Assembly: GCF_023091745.1 (NCBI RefSeq) | Contig: NC_068926.1 | Coordinates: forward strand, 68,198,001 to 68,262,000 | Reading direction: 5' to 3' | Length of the DNA: 64,000 nucleotides | Source of the DNA: Budorcas taxicolor | Taxonomy: Eukaryota; Chordata; Mammalia; Artiodactyla; Bovidae | Part shown: in pieces, positions 19,946 through 30,430 of the stretch | Position numbering within the stretch: the first letter of the stretch is position 1 | Layout of the letters: the number at the start of each line of letters is the position of its first letter | Notes under the pieces: model-generated | What the model saw: the letters and a program-made list of their open reading frames with translations, nothing else | Database searches by the model: none | Told to the model about the DNA's origin: nothing | Position numbers and translations under genes: made by a program

Positions 19946-22620
19946 AAACCAGTTTCTACACTAAAGTTGTCACGTTGCAGAGGCTTATGTGTTCAGTCAT
20001 GAGCCTGCTTGTACAATATAGGGATTTCAAAGTTTGGAAACGGGTGTAATATCTCCACCTGTGATTTGGGGTGGGACTCTGATTTTGGGTAGCCATTTCT
20101 TCAACTTCTTGCCAAGGAAACTTGTCTCAAGGGAAAAGCAGTTTTCTAGGGGGCTTATTAAAGGAATGTGAGAGTACATTCTGCAGAGTCAAGTGTAGAA
20201 GCCGTATGTGACTTTTAAGTCATCTGTCACATTGTCTAAGTCATTCAGATACTTGGAGAATATTCAGACACTTGAGTTGAAAAAGATGCATTTAAAAAAA
20301 AAAAGAGTGCTCTCCCTGCTACAACTGTGCCCTGACAGTTGAGCCACAACTTCAGATAAATGAGCTCTGTTTATAATGGTGACTAGATATTACTGGGGAG
20401 GAGGAAGGTGACAGTAGCTTAGGCCTATTGCTGGGGAATTTAAGAGGCTCTGAAACTTGTGTATTAGTTGTCAGTTCAGTGTAGCTTTATTGATTAAATA
20501 GCCAGTAGCCAGTAGTGCTGTGGCTCCCCTCCTCGCCTGTGGCAGTGCAGTGGGAAACAAAACAAAATGTTTTCTTCCGAGGCTTTTTACCCTGTGCTGC
20601 TGTGGCTCCTCAGTTTCCCCCGCATAATCAGTAAACCCAGCTCTTCAGCGATGTTTACAGCCTAATTAACTTTGATAGTTTAGAAGATTGCGAGGTAACC
20701 AGTGTGTGAACTGGCTCTGGGAGAAGCATCCTTAGATAATCCTGAGGAAGTGCCGTATCAGCTCAGCCCAGCATATTATTTCAGTAGTTATAGAAATGTG
20801 CCTGTAGAAGCAAGTTGTTTTTTGGGTTTTTTTAATGTTAATTTAGGAAACGTTGACTGAATAATTAACTGAGCACATGCAAGTGACATTGAGATTTACT
20901 GAAATAGCCAGTTTGCCTGGTGCTTCAACTCTTTGTGCAGTAAGCCTAGAAGTTAACTAGAGAATAGCTTCCTGCCTGCCAGAAATCATCCGGAGGACCC
21001 TACCCAGGCTCAAGGTGTCCTCTTGAGAGTAACCAGGATTGAAGTATTTTTTTTCTCAGGAACAGCTCTTCTGCGTTGGCAAGGACTCAGTAGTACAAAG
21101 TAAAGTGACCGTCCCTTTAGTGCTACAGAATACCCACTATAACTTATTAAATGAGTGTAATACTGGCCCTTTTTATCAGACAGCAGACCACCCCAGTTCT
21201 TTTTGTTTTCTGGGTTTCTTTTCTTTAGTAGGAATCACATACCTTGTATAGAAAAAATGGTTTATGCCAAGTAGAGGTGACTTTAGGAGGCAGCTCCCAG
21301 GCAATTTTGAAACCCATGCCGAAGTCCCTCCCCTTGTTACAGATGGCGTAGAAGTCACAAGTCTGTTAACTGGACTGTTTCTTCTGCCTGTAGTTCCTGC
21401 TTTTTCTATTTCTGTCTGGATAGTCAGGAAGAGATATAATGTTTAATATTTAAACAAAATATTTAATGTCTACACAGTAAAATTATTCAGACTTCAAACC
21501 AGTATTGAAACCAGTTGGAAACCAGCTACTAGTTTCTTAATCTCAGATACAGAGATGAATGTAAACTGTGTTCTGTTGAAACGTGCACGTGTTTGATTCA
21601 CGCCATGTCAGCTGCCTCTAGGTCATTGTTTAATGGGACCAACTTGTAACATTTGTAGCCTTGAAGTCTCCAGATAAAAAGTTAGTTCTGCTACAGCTCA
21701 TAAAGAGGAAGTGACTGCCTGGAATTTGGAGTTAGTCCCAGTGTTGAGGTGAAGAAGAGATGACAGTTTTCCAAAGGACACACACACACTGTCCTCTGTA
21801 GGGGGGTTGGACAGGCCTGGGGTCCAGGTCTGTACAGTGAACAGTAGGAAAGAGCTCTCTGAACAAGGCTCTGATACCAAGGCTTTACGTAGGAGAGAAC
21901 TAGCAGGATTCTATTAATTGAGATCCAGGCAGAACTTGTTTCAGGAGTTACTTTATCTGACACGATCATCATTTCTGCGGGAAACATGGATGTTCAGTGC
22001 ACCTTTTTAAACCCGCATTCGTTTGTACAAAAATTTTCTTCATCCTTGTGGTGCTTACTCATCTGAGCCGTCTCCACAGGCCCCATGGCTTGCTTTGTTT
22101 CCCTTTTTGTAGGGTAAGGCTTTTGTTTTTGCCTTAAGGTTTCCCTCGGGAATTAACAGGTCTTTTAATTTTGTAAAACTTTTACAGCATGGATCAAACA
22201 TTGGCTTACTGTGCTAATGTGTGATGAGAAAAGGTTATCTAAAGCAGGTGAGCTTTAATGAACAAATGTATATTTCCTCTGAGTTTGATTAGGGTGTGTG
22301 TGGTTTTGTTTTTAATTAATATGAAGAAAGTAAGTCCAGTTCTCACAGATATTAATCAAAAATTGCTACTCATTCTTGAAAAGGTGCAAATGTCCAATTA
22401 AAAAAAAAAAAGGGTGGTAGCTCTAACCATGAGAAGAATGTTTACCAGCAGGTTCATTGATTATTTTGGATCTGGAACTTGGCTTTGTTTTTTAAATAAT
22501 GATAAGAATGGTGGAATACTAGGAAAGTTCTGGAAGATGCTGTCAGTTTTACTTTAAAATGAGAATCTGGTGTTTCTGTATTTTATTGTTTTCAATAAAA
22601 CTTAAGTGTTTTGGACTTTT
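19946..22620 (+). other. CCDC117: CCDC117 3' UTR (probable)
   Basis: No coding frame or young SINE interrupts this 2.7-kb stretch, unlike the flanks, which suits a transcribed 3' UTR. The first canonical AATAAA downstream of the stop is at 22594-22599. Poly(A) tracts occur at 20294 and 22400. The true end is not known. Confidence 0.55.
22594..22599 (+). terminator. CCDC117: Candidate poly(A) signal of CCDC117
   Basis: AATAAA followed by a T/G-rich stretch (GTGTTTTGGACTTTTTGAGG). Another AATAAA at 23021-23026 is an alternative. Confidence 0.5.
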
Positions 22621-23798
22621 TGAGGTATTTGTATTTCTGCATTTAAGTAAATTGAAATCAGCAAGTTTGCGAAAGTCCAGGAAGTAGGAAAAGTCCTTAA
22701 TGTTCAGCAACATGGTCGTTCCTTTCTTGAGTTGACAGGTCACTGGGTGGCAGTATTGCCTGCATGTTTACAACCATTATTGGATAAACGTGGATCCCTA
22801 TTTGTGGGTGGGCAGAGTTTTTGATGCAGTTACTTTTTTTACCGGAATTGAAAATCACAGCTAAAAGTTACCTAATTTATTTTTATAGATTTGAAAACTC
22901 AGCCTAAGAAGATAGTGACAATTTAGTATAATCAGTTCACCAGGTCCAGGGCTCTTCTTGACCAGTGGTTTTACATACAGTTTCTTGACAGCAATACCCA
23001 ACATGTTTAGATTTCATTGAAATAAACTACAGTCAGGTGTAGTTCAGGCAATGTAACTTTAAACACCTTGAGGGAACATAGTTGTACATGAATCTGTTTG
23101 GTTCAAATACTCTTACCAGTGGCATCTGAAAGATGAACTTCATGCAGGTAGAATATGGTGTTAGGGTACAGCTCCAGAAGACAGGATGTTGTCTTTAAAA
23201 ACCGGTTAGCAGGTAAACAAGCCAGTCTTCCTGTCCCTTCGTTAACTTTAGAAGTCACGGGATCGACTGAATGTCTTTGAAGATGAGAATTTGATGCCAT
23301 AAAGTATTCCTGGTGTAGGAATTGCCTCTGCCTACATGTCTGTTCCTACGTTGCCTGTACCTGCAGCACACCTGCTAGAAAAGCGGGAAGGCAGGCACAC
23401 ATTGGTGTTTGAAGGTTCCAGGAATTGGTGTCTAGCCATCTGTCACCTATTTCTTTTATAATCAGAACTATGTACAACCTTTTGCTTTTAATAGGAATCT
23501 TGCTTTGGTTTTGTGGAGAAAGATCCTGATTTTCATTTTTTAACTATTCAATTTAGTGTTTCAATATGAAGATACCCTTGAGTATCAGGTGTTTTCTCAG
23601 GTCTGAGCACAGTGTTTAGTCATTTTCACCCATCTGTGCAGGAAATGAAAACAAGTAATCTATACTCTTGTGTGTTATTCCTGTTAATACAGCTGTTTCT
23701 TTCATGTGATGTCACTGAATGTAAATTACCTGAACCCCAATCTTCAGATGCTTGTTCTATAATTTTGAAAGCTAAAACATATCTGTACCTTTGCCTAT
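22621..23798. other. Gap between the convergent genes, left part
   Basis: No gene or repeat family is recognised. A second AATAAA at 23021 means CCDC117 transcription may run into it. Confidence 0.4.
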
Positions 23799-24006
23799 GT
23801 TGTTGTTGAGTCACTCAGTTGTGTCCAACTCTTTATGACCCCATGGACTGTAGCCTGCCAGGCCCCTCTGTCCATGGGATTTCCCAGGCAAGAATACTGG
23901 AATGGATTCCTATTTCCTTCTCCAGGGGGTCTTCCCAAGCCAGGATCAAACCCACATTTCCTGCTTGGCAGGCAGATTCTTTACTACAGACACACCTGGG
24001 AAACCC
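23799..24006 (-). repeat. Bov-tA SINE between CCDC117 and XBP1
   Basis: Antisense Bov-tA: GTCACTCAGTTGTGTCCAAC, TTCCCAGGCAAGAATACTGG and GGCAGGCAGATTCTTTACTA. Confidence 0.92.
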
Positions 24007-24619
24007 ACATTTACTTAAACAATCCCTAAATAGATTCTTAGCACTTAAGTTTTCAGTTCTAGAAAATCAGGTGATCAGGTTTTTAATTGTGGGGGCAGCT
24101 GGAAGCACGCTTTCTTATATTTACAAAACAGAAACTCAGAGTTTAAACTTTGCACTGCTAGGCACTAGGACTGAACTCTGGCTTCAGTGACCATCGATTG
24201 TCTTGCCTACTAGTGTGCTTCTGGGCATGCTCCCAGTCACACCAAAGGCATTCCCTTGTATTCTACTTGGTTGAAACCATAGCCTGCTGTGCCTTGCCAC
24301 TTGGGATTCTTTGAACCCCATCTCATTTGGTCTGCTTTCACTGACCTCCCCAGAGGTAGTCAGTCAGTAAATACTAGCATAGAATGCTGGCATGGGTGAA
24401 ATAATTTTTATGAACTAGGGAACTCATCTAAAGTGGTTTCCCGAGGAAAAGAGGCAGCATGATGAGGTTATTAAGTCTGTAATTTGAAGGTCATATTTTC
24501 TCTAGGATATTTTCTTGAACAGGTTCATTCTTTTGTGAAACGTCCTATAGTGTATATAACTCTTTACAAGATTAAAACCCTTCCAAAGTGGAATAGGAGA
24601 TAACCATCAACTTTTGGGA

Positions 24620-24842
24620 TGGTGCCTGGCTTTGTACTAGGTGCTTATAATGCATCATTTATTTGAATCCTCTAGTAGCCTTTAGAGATACTATCATACC
24701 CCTTTGAGGTGGGCAAATAAGGTATTTTGAGATGAGGAAATAAGTGGTATTTTATGCCCAAGATCACCCAGCTAAATGGGTGGCAGAGTTGAACTCAGGG
24801 AGTCTGAGTCTTAAAAAATGCTCTTAATCTCTGTACTGTCAG
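24620..24842 (-). repeat. MIR SINE
   Basis: Antisense MIR: TTTGTACTAGGTGCTTATAA, ATTTGAATCCTCTAGTAGCC, GATGAGGAAATAAGTGG and CACCCAGCTAAATGGGTGGC. Confidence 0.75.
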
Positions 24843-25149
24843 TAGCCGTATTGATACTTAATAGCATGTCCTTCTGTAACAAGATGTTATGGCAAAACAG
24901 TTGTTAAGTGTTCTAGCTCTACCATTTATTAGCTGTAATATTGGTCAGTTAGGCTGAAGAAACTGTCTCAAGTAGTTACTGGTCAGAGTGTATTACTTAG
25001 GGCAGCCAGGAACTGAAGCGGTAATTAAGGGGGAAAGGCCTTCCTTTACTGTAAAAAGTGGCTCAGTGAAGTTGGATAAATCACAACCATGGCAGTGAAA
25101 CACCCGGAAAGAACAATAAGACCTGAAAAGTTCAAGAAACATTCCAAGA

Positions 25150-25744
25150 ACAAAGACACTGCATTGTACTTTTTAATTGCACAGGTAGTTTTAAATAAAT
25201 GGAGAAAGCACCTTCCAAAAGTTACACCAGCACGGAAAGATTTCATCAAGCATTTACACAGTAGTTTTCTGTAATTTTACAAAAGATTCCTGATCTTTAC
25301 TTGAACTGTACATGAGGGAAAAGGAGCCCCCTCAGGTAGGTGTTCTGCTTGCAGAAGCAAACTAAAGGACCTAAAATCAGAGGCAAGCCTGGGATGCTGA
25401 GAAGGGAAAAGAGAAATTGATAAAGGACCATTCGTTACCTCCATGTCTGAAACACTTATCGCGTGACCCTTGTGTAAGTACCTCAGGGCAAACCACCGTC
25501 CTTAAGATAAAGGTACACCCTCAGAAGCTGTAATTCTGGATCATAGTCATGTATCTACGTACCCTGGACCATAAAGGTCAAAAGATAATACTTGGGGTGA
25601 CCTAGGAGGCTTGAACAAATACTTTAGAGGAATTCTCTAGGACCACACCCCTCTACTTTGGCTTTTTGGATGAAGCACAGGCCTTTGTGCTGTCCTCCAG
25701 GCAGTGTCACAGTCAAGAAAAGAGCATCAGTACTGGATCACTCC
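25150..25744 (-). other. XBP1: XBP1 3' UTR (probable)
   Basis: About 600 bases downstream of the XBP1s stop contain no repeat. ATTAAA on the minus strand (plus-strand TTTAAT at 25172-25177) is the only poly(A) signal variant near the expected end. No AATAAA is seen in this stretch. Confidence 0.5.
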
Positions 25745-26302
25745 TTAGACACTAATCAGCTGGGGAAAGAGTTCACTGGCAAAAGGGTCCTCCCAAGAAT
25801 GGTCTGCATCAAGCAGGGAGGACATGTCGCTCAAGGGAGAAGGAGAACCCTCATAGCTACAGTCACTGTAAGCATCCAGCAGGCAGGAAGATGGCTTCAG
25901 GCAGTTGCTGGTTGAAAGCAGATCTGAGATACCCAGCTCTGGAATGAAGTCATCTTCTACAAGTTCTTCTTTCACTGAGACAGTGAATGCAGGGTGATCT
26001 TTCTCTGAGGGGCTGAAAGGTGCTTCCTCAATTTTCACTACCACACTGGCTTCGCTCTCTGTCTCAGAGGGCATCTCTAAGACTAGGGGCTTTGTATATA
26101 CGTGGTCAAAACGAATCAGTTCATTAATGGCTTCCAGCTTGGCTGATGACGTCCCCAGGGATGGAGAAGCGGAGGCCGGTAAGGAACTGGGTCCTTCTGG
26201 GTCCACTTCTGGGAGCTGCTCCAGGCTGGCAGACTCTGGGGAAGGACATCTGAGGAACATGACTGGGTCCAAGTTGAACAGAATGCCCAACAGGATATCA
26301 GA
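25745..26302 (-). CDS. XBP1: XBP1 coding exon 5
   Basis: Acceptor TTTTCTAG precedes TCTGATATCC. The XBP1s frame runs to TAA at 25745-25747. The XBP1u frame stops at 26116. The exon encodes the acidic activation domain, including AKLEAINELIRFDHVYTKP. Confidence 0.96.
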   Translation of the reverse strand, partial: SDILLGILFNLDPVMFLRCPSPESASLEQLPEVDPEGPSSLPASASPSLGTSSAKLEAINELIRFDHVYTKPLVLEMPSETESEASVVVKIEEAPFSPSEKDHPAFTVSVKEELVEDDFIPELGISDLLSTSNCLKPSSCLLDAYSDCSYEGSPSPLSDMSSLLDADHSWEDPFASELFPQLISV

Positions 26303-29300
26303 CTAGAAAAGGAAAAATTAAATGGCATTCAGCTGTTAAAGAGTACACTAAGAACTGACCTTAGTGCTAGGTTCCATAATGTAAACTAATCCTTACGCTA
26401 TAGGATGATCTCTGGGACCCACCAGACCCACTCATGTACCCTTCACTGCATTGTCCTAGACCACCTGGAAACAGGAAGGTAGTCAGTGTTCAGCCCCAAC
26501 GCAACCAAAACTGCACTGCCCTCATCTGTCTGATTAGGGGTGTCAGGCATCACACAGACGGAACCGAGTAAACAGCTCTTTAGTAAAATCTGAGTAAGCC
26601 CTACCTCAGAGTCTGAAGAGTCAACACCATCAGAGTCCATGGGGAGATGTTCTGGAGGGGTGACAACTGGGCCTGCACCTGCTGCAGAGGTGCACGTAGT
26701 CTGAGTGCTGCGGACTCAGCAGACCCGGCCACCGGCCCCACTCCATTCCCCTGGAAGGAAAGGTCAGTCAGTGAACAGCTCCAACAGCTGGGTGCCCCCC
26801 AGGGAAATGCTTGCCAGGAGGCTCTGATTCTCAACTTTTAAGAAAGCTAAAAAACCTTTTTTTAAAAAAATTCATTTATTTTGGCTGTGCCAGGTCTGAG
26901 TTGAAAGCATGTGGGATCCAGTTCCTTGACCAGGATCAAACCTGGGCCCCTGCATTGGGAGCACAGAGTCTTGGCCACTGGACCACCAGGGAAGTCCCTA
27001 GAAAAGTATTTTTTAGAGCTGAAATCTTTCCCTTACACATCTGTTGTTTCCATTTTTTTGAGTCTTCCTTGAGGAAAAGAAAAGGGAGGTAAGGCTAACT
27101 TCTTTTTTATTTTCTGTACAATGAAATGTTTTTCTTCCCCAAACTAAGATTCAGGGAGGACTGTTATTCTTAATTTATTATTATCTTATTTATATTCTCA
27201 ATAAGAGTAACGTCCCTAGTAATAAAGTTCTGTAGTGAATTGAGGCCCAGAATCTTTTTGGATAGTACTGTACTCAGACACTCAGTCGTGTCCAACCTTT
27301 TACAACCGCATGGACTGTAGCCAGCAGGCTCTTCTATCCATGAAATTTTCCAGGCAAGAATACTGGAGTGGAAAGCCATTTCCTGCTCCAGGGAATCTTC
27401 CCAACCCAGGGGTCGAACCCATGTTATTATTTTTAAAGTTTGTTCTGAACATTACTTTTAGAGCAGAACTGCCAGTCAACCTTAGACCACTTATCTGTTA
27501 TCACTGGATTTGCTATGATTCATAAATTAAAACCCACATATCACACTTCCATCAGAAAGGTGTGTCTATCACAACGAATCCCTTCTCTTATTCATATTCA
27601 TCAAAGAGCTATTTTAATTTTAGTAGCATTCAAAGTCAGGTTTGACTGCCACTCTTATCCTGGTTCTCCTCAATGCTGGCATTGCAGACGCGTCAGCTAC
27701 CAGCATTTGTTAGTACTTGCTCTTAGAGAGTCGTGTAACTTATTCCAGTTATTAGGACTTAGGACTATTCACTACACCCTTGAAAAATGAATATCCTTAA
27801 AGATAGAGGTCATGTCACTTAAAACCAGTTCTTACATATGGCACCAAATAAAGGACATAACTCACCTTGGTCTCTGCTTCCTCTTCAGTCACTAGGGCAT
27901 CCATCCCCAACCGCTGTCTTAACTCCTGATTCTCAACTACAAGGCCATGAGTTTTCTCTCGTAAAAGCTGATTTTCTAACAAAAGTTTTTGGTTCTGGAA
28001 GAAAGTTCAGAAGAGGCTATTAAAACATCTCATTCTTTCACTTTAAGAACACACCTGACAGAGTTTCACTACAGCAGGTTTTCTTTCCTTCTCCTGGATC
28101 TTTTGGAAAACTCTATGCTCACACAGTTGTTCATAATACGTATTAGAAGGCAAGGTCATAAATATAAAAAATAAGTTATTTAAGAAGTGCCATTACATGA
28201 GGGTCACATATAACAAAATGCCCCCAACTGTTAATAGAGACCTCAGCAAAGAGTGACTAGTGGCTTTAATTTAGATGTGATGGTTTAAAAAAATCCTATC
28301 TTGAACTGGCAGGTAATAATAAAAGTGGTAGTGGTGAGCTGTAAAATTAACACGTTTTAAAAAAAAGAACAACACAAATACTCTTTATGTATTCAAGATG
28401 TATAACCAGCAACAATTTAAGTTTAGGTAACAAGTGGGCCCAAGAAAGGGAAGGGAACCGTTGGTGGACTAAATCAGGAAAATTTAAGCAATGATTTCCT
28501 ATCAGCTTTTACTAATTTCTTAGTACTAACTGATAAAACATTGTTCTAATGCTGCAATTCACCAACAATCGATTTAGATTGATCTAGCACCAAACACCAG
28601 AGGGTCAATCACTTCTGTTCTCATCAAGCTTCACCACTTAACTACCTATCTACCCTAACTTAGATTCGCTTAACTTTTACCAATACATCCAATTGTATTC
28701 TAAAGGAGATGAGACAACCATTCACCAGGGAAAGCTACACAATGGATGTAAGATAAAGTGTTTGGCCTTGAGTATGTTTACCTCTTCTTCCAAATCTACC
28801 ACTTGCTGCTCCAGCTCACTCATTCGAGCTTTCTTTCGGTCTCTGGCAGTCTGAGCCGCTACCCTGTTTTTCAGTTTCCTGAGAACACAAAGAGACATAC
28901 CACACTAAATCATCTCAAACCTTATTTATATTTGAAAACTTGGCCAGCTGGTACTTTCACTTTAATTTACAGTATAGAGTAAGGGTAAAATACACTTCAG
29001 GCTCCTCCCCTCAATAAAACAAAACCAAAAAAAAAAAAAAAAAAAATCAGCCTTCTGTGGATCTAGCTAGCAGACCTACTCATCCTCCCCCGGTATTGCG
29101 TCACCCACCTCAGCCTCATCCCCGCCACAGCACAGGCTGGACACAAATATTATTCATTTTGCATCATAAGATATTTTCTCCTCCCCTTTCTGTTTCCCGT
29201 TGCTTCCTGATTACAGTCCCCTCAAAAAGGATACAACCAGGACTGATTAAACCTAGCGAAGCCTGCAATCGCGCTACTGCTGCAGATAACGTAACAACCA

Positions 29301-30166
29301 CCTAACTCCAAAGAGAGAGAGGCTGATGCGACTTTCCTCCTGGTGCTGAAAGCCTAGGCCCATGTCTGCTCCAGGGGGCACTTCATAAATCACAAAAAGT
29401 ACACTGATCATAAAAGAATTAACATTTACGAAGGACTAAGTACTAGGCATTTCTCCACCGCCCCAGCGACCTCGGGAAGTAGATAAACCACTTTTAGGGA
29501 CGCAGAGACTGACTGAGGAGCCTCATAGTGCTTACAGCCCCTTCAACAGCTGGCATTTCAGCTCCGTGAGCCTCCAAAAAGGCAGGTAAACCCATGGCTC
29601 CACGTCACAGCCGAAGTTCAGAAAAGCTGAACCCAGGGGTCTGTCTGTGGTCACACAGCTAGAGGGCCTGGAACCCAGGTGCCAGCGTACCCTGCTCTGG
29701 TCATCTCTAACGAGACAGAAACGAAAAAAAAAAAAAAGGCCTGCGCTGCCCTGGACTCCACCTAGCGCAATGGATCGGCCTGTCCAGACTTCCTGCCCTG
29801 CCCCGCCCCGCCCTGCGCCGCGCCACGCTGGCACCGGACCGGCCAGACACCGGCGCCCGAACGCTGCAGGCGGTCAGCGCGGCCCCAGGCCCCTGTCCCG
29901 CCTTCGATTTCGGCCCCCAAAGCCCCGACCCTCGCCCACCTCCGCAGCGCCTTCTCTTCGGGGCTCAGGTGCGTGAGGCGCTGTCGCTTGCGCGCCTGAG
30001 GCGGACCCCCGCTCGCCCCCTCCGGGCTGGCTCCTTGCTGGCCCGGCACCATGACCGGCAGAGCCCGGCCAGCCGGGGCTCCGGCGGCAGCAGCGGGCTG
30101 GCCGGACAGCAGCAGTACTTTAGGGGCCCCAGCGGCCGGGCTCTGCGCGGGTGCAACCACCACCAT
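25745..30166 (-). CDS. XBP1: XBP1, X-box binding protein 1 (spliced, active form)
   Basis: XBP1s reads 30166-29940, 28878-28782, 27994-27866, 26750-26605 without 26707-26682, and 26302-25745: 1131 nt, 376 residues, equal to human XBP1s. It is the bZIP transcription factor made when IRE1 removes 26 nt from the mRNA during ER stress; it activates ER folding, secretion and degradation genes. Order: MVVVAPAQSPAAG start in a perfect context (GCCATGG); basic region NRVAAQTARDRKKAR (about 80-94); leucine zipper SELEQQVVDLEEENQKLLL through VVENQELRQRLG (about 96-140); then, after the IRE1 frameshift near residue 165, the activation domain GAGPVVTPPEHLPMDSDGVD to ELFPQLISV. All four conventional introns are GT-AG. 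The promoter carries a perfect ERSE. It is convergent with CCDC117. Confidence 0.97.
26116..30166 (-). CDS. XBP1: XBP1 unspliced form (XBP1u)
   Basis: If the 26 nt stay in, the frame continues LRLRAPLQQVQAQLSPLQN and ends at TGA 26116-26118, giving 261 residues as in human XBP1u. Features of this form are a hydrophobic stretch LISCWAFCSTWTQSCSS, which in the human protein targets the nascent chain and mRNA to the ER membrane, and a C-terminal arrest peptide ending WGRHQPSWKPLMN, which pauses the ribosome. XBP1u also destabilises XBP1s. Four residues just before WGRHQ differ from the human protein as I remember it. Confidence 0.93.
26605..26750 (-). CDS. XBP1: XBP1 coding exon 4
   Basis: 146 nt between acceptor TCCTTCCAG and donor GTAGGG. 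It carries both IRE1 hairpins and the 26-nt unconventional intron. Confidence 0.96.
26682..26707 (-). other. XBP1: IRE1-excised 26-nt unconventional intron of XBP1
   Basis: On the minus strand two perfect hairpins flank it: CTGAGT-CCGCAGC-ACTCAG (26701-26719) and TGCACCT-CTGCAGC-AGGTGCA (26674-26694). Each seven-base loop has the CNGCNG|C cut site of IRE1. Cutting in both loops removes exactly 26 nt, and RtcB ligation shifts the frame to XBP1s. Confidence 0.96.
26860..26999 (-). repeat. CHR-type tRNA-derived SINE in XBP1 intron 3
   Basis: TTCATTTATTTTGGCTGTGC, CAGTTCCTTGACCAGGATCA and GGACCACCAGGGAAGTCCCT. Confidence 0.87.
27268..27425 (-). repeat. Truncated Bov-tA SINE in XBP1 intron 3
   Basis: Antisense Bov-tA from ACTCAGTCGTGTCCAACCTT to AACCCAGGGGTCGAACCCAT; the tRNA head is missing. 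Confidence 0.88.
27866..27994 (-). CDS. XBP1: XBP1 coding exon 3
   Basis: 129 nt, 43 codons, phase 0 at both ends. It encodes the second half of the leucine zipper (NQKLLLENQLLREKTHGLVV) and ends in EEEAETK. Confidence 0.96.
27995..28781 (-). other. XBP1: XBP1 intron 2
   Basis: AT-rich GT-AG intron with no recognised repeat. Confidence 0.85.
28782..28878 (-). CDS. XBP1: XBP1 coding exon 2
   Basis: 97 nt between acceptor TTGTGTTCTCAG and donor GTAAAC. It encodes the basic region and first zipper heptads (KLKNRVAAQTARDRKKAR). Confidence 0.96.
28879..29939 (-). other. XBP1: XBP1 intron 1
   Basis: GT-AG intron with a poly-A run near 29026-29046 and a degraded MIR-like stretch near 29410-29700 (CACACAGCTAGAGGGCCTGG). 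Its upstream end lies in the CpG island. Confidence 0.8.
29940..30166 (-). CDS. XBP1: XBP1 coding exon 1
   Basis: Starts at ATG 30166-30164 (minus-strand GGCCATGG) and ends before donor GTGGGC. It encodes MVVVAPAQSPAAGAPKVLLL to HLSPEEKALRR. The last codon is split by intron 1. Confidence 0.96.
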
Positions 30167-30243
30167 GGCCGGAGCGTCTCTACGCCCGTGCGCGCCGCCG
30201 CTGCCCAGTGGGCCGGCCCCGCCGGGCCCAGCCTTTCTACGAT

Positions 30244-30262
30244 CGTGGCCCTTCTCGATTGG
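30244..30262 (-). promoter_or_regulatory. XBP1: ER stress response element (ERSE) of XBP1
   Basis: The plus strand reads CGTGG, nine bases, ATTGG. On the minus strand this is CCAAT-N9-CCACG, the exact ERSE consensus for NF-Y plus ATF6/XBP1. It lies about 80 bp upstream of the start codon. Confidence 0.85.
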
Positions 30263-30430
30263 CCAGGGCCTCGTGACGCAAGCCTACCTCTGCGCCCATT
30301 GGCCCTGCGGATCCGGAGGGGGCGGGGCCAGGGCGTCCAGCTTGGCCACCGCGGTCGTGCGCAGGGGGCGCCCGAGCCTTTTGCGCCGGGGCCACAGGCA
30401 GAAGTCTCAGAACAGGTGCGGGGCCCCTGA

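Larger units (their letters stand above)
26751..27865 (-). other. XBP1: XBP1 intron 3
   Basis: GT-AG intron holding a CHR-type SINE and a Bov-tA fragment, both on the minus strand, the same orientation as the gene. Confidence 0.85.
29760..30430 (-). promoter_or_regulatory. XBP1: CpG-island promoter of XBP1
   Basis: CG-dense block covering coding exon 1 and upstream DNA. It holds two inverted CCAAT boxes (plus-strand ATTGG at 30258-30262 and 30298-30302), a GC box GGGGGCGGGGCC at 30318-30329, an ERSE and a TGACGCAA motif at 30274-30281 that resembles a C/EBP-ATF site. No TATA box is seen; the start is probably near 30,210-30,235. Confidence 0.85.

Noticed and set aside
25089..25274. 61-residue plus-strand frame with a basic, protein-like composition
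   Set aside because: It lies antisense in the probable XBP1 3' UTR and has no family resemblance.
25658..25915. 85-residue plus-strand frame
   Set aside because: It is antisense to XBP1 exon 5.
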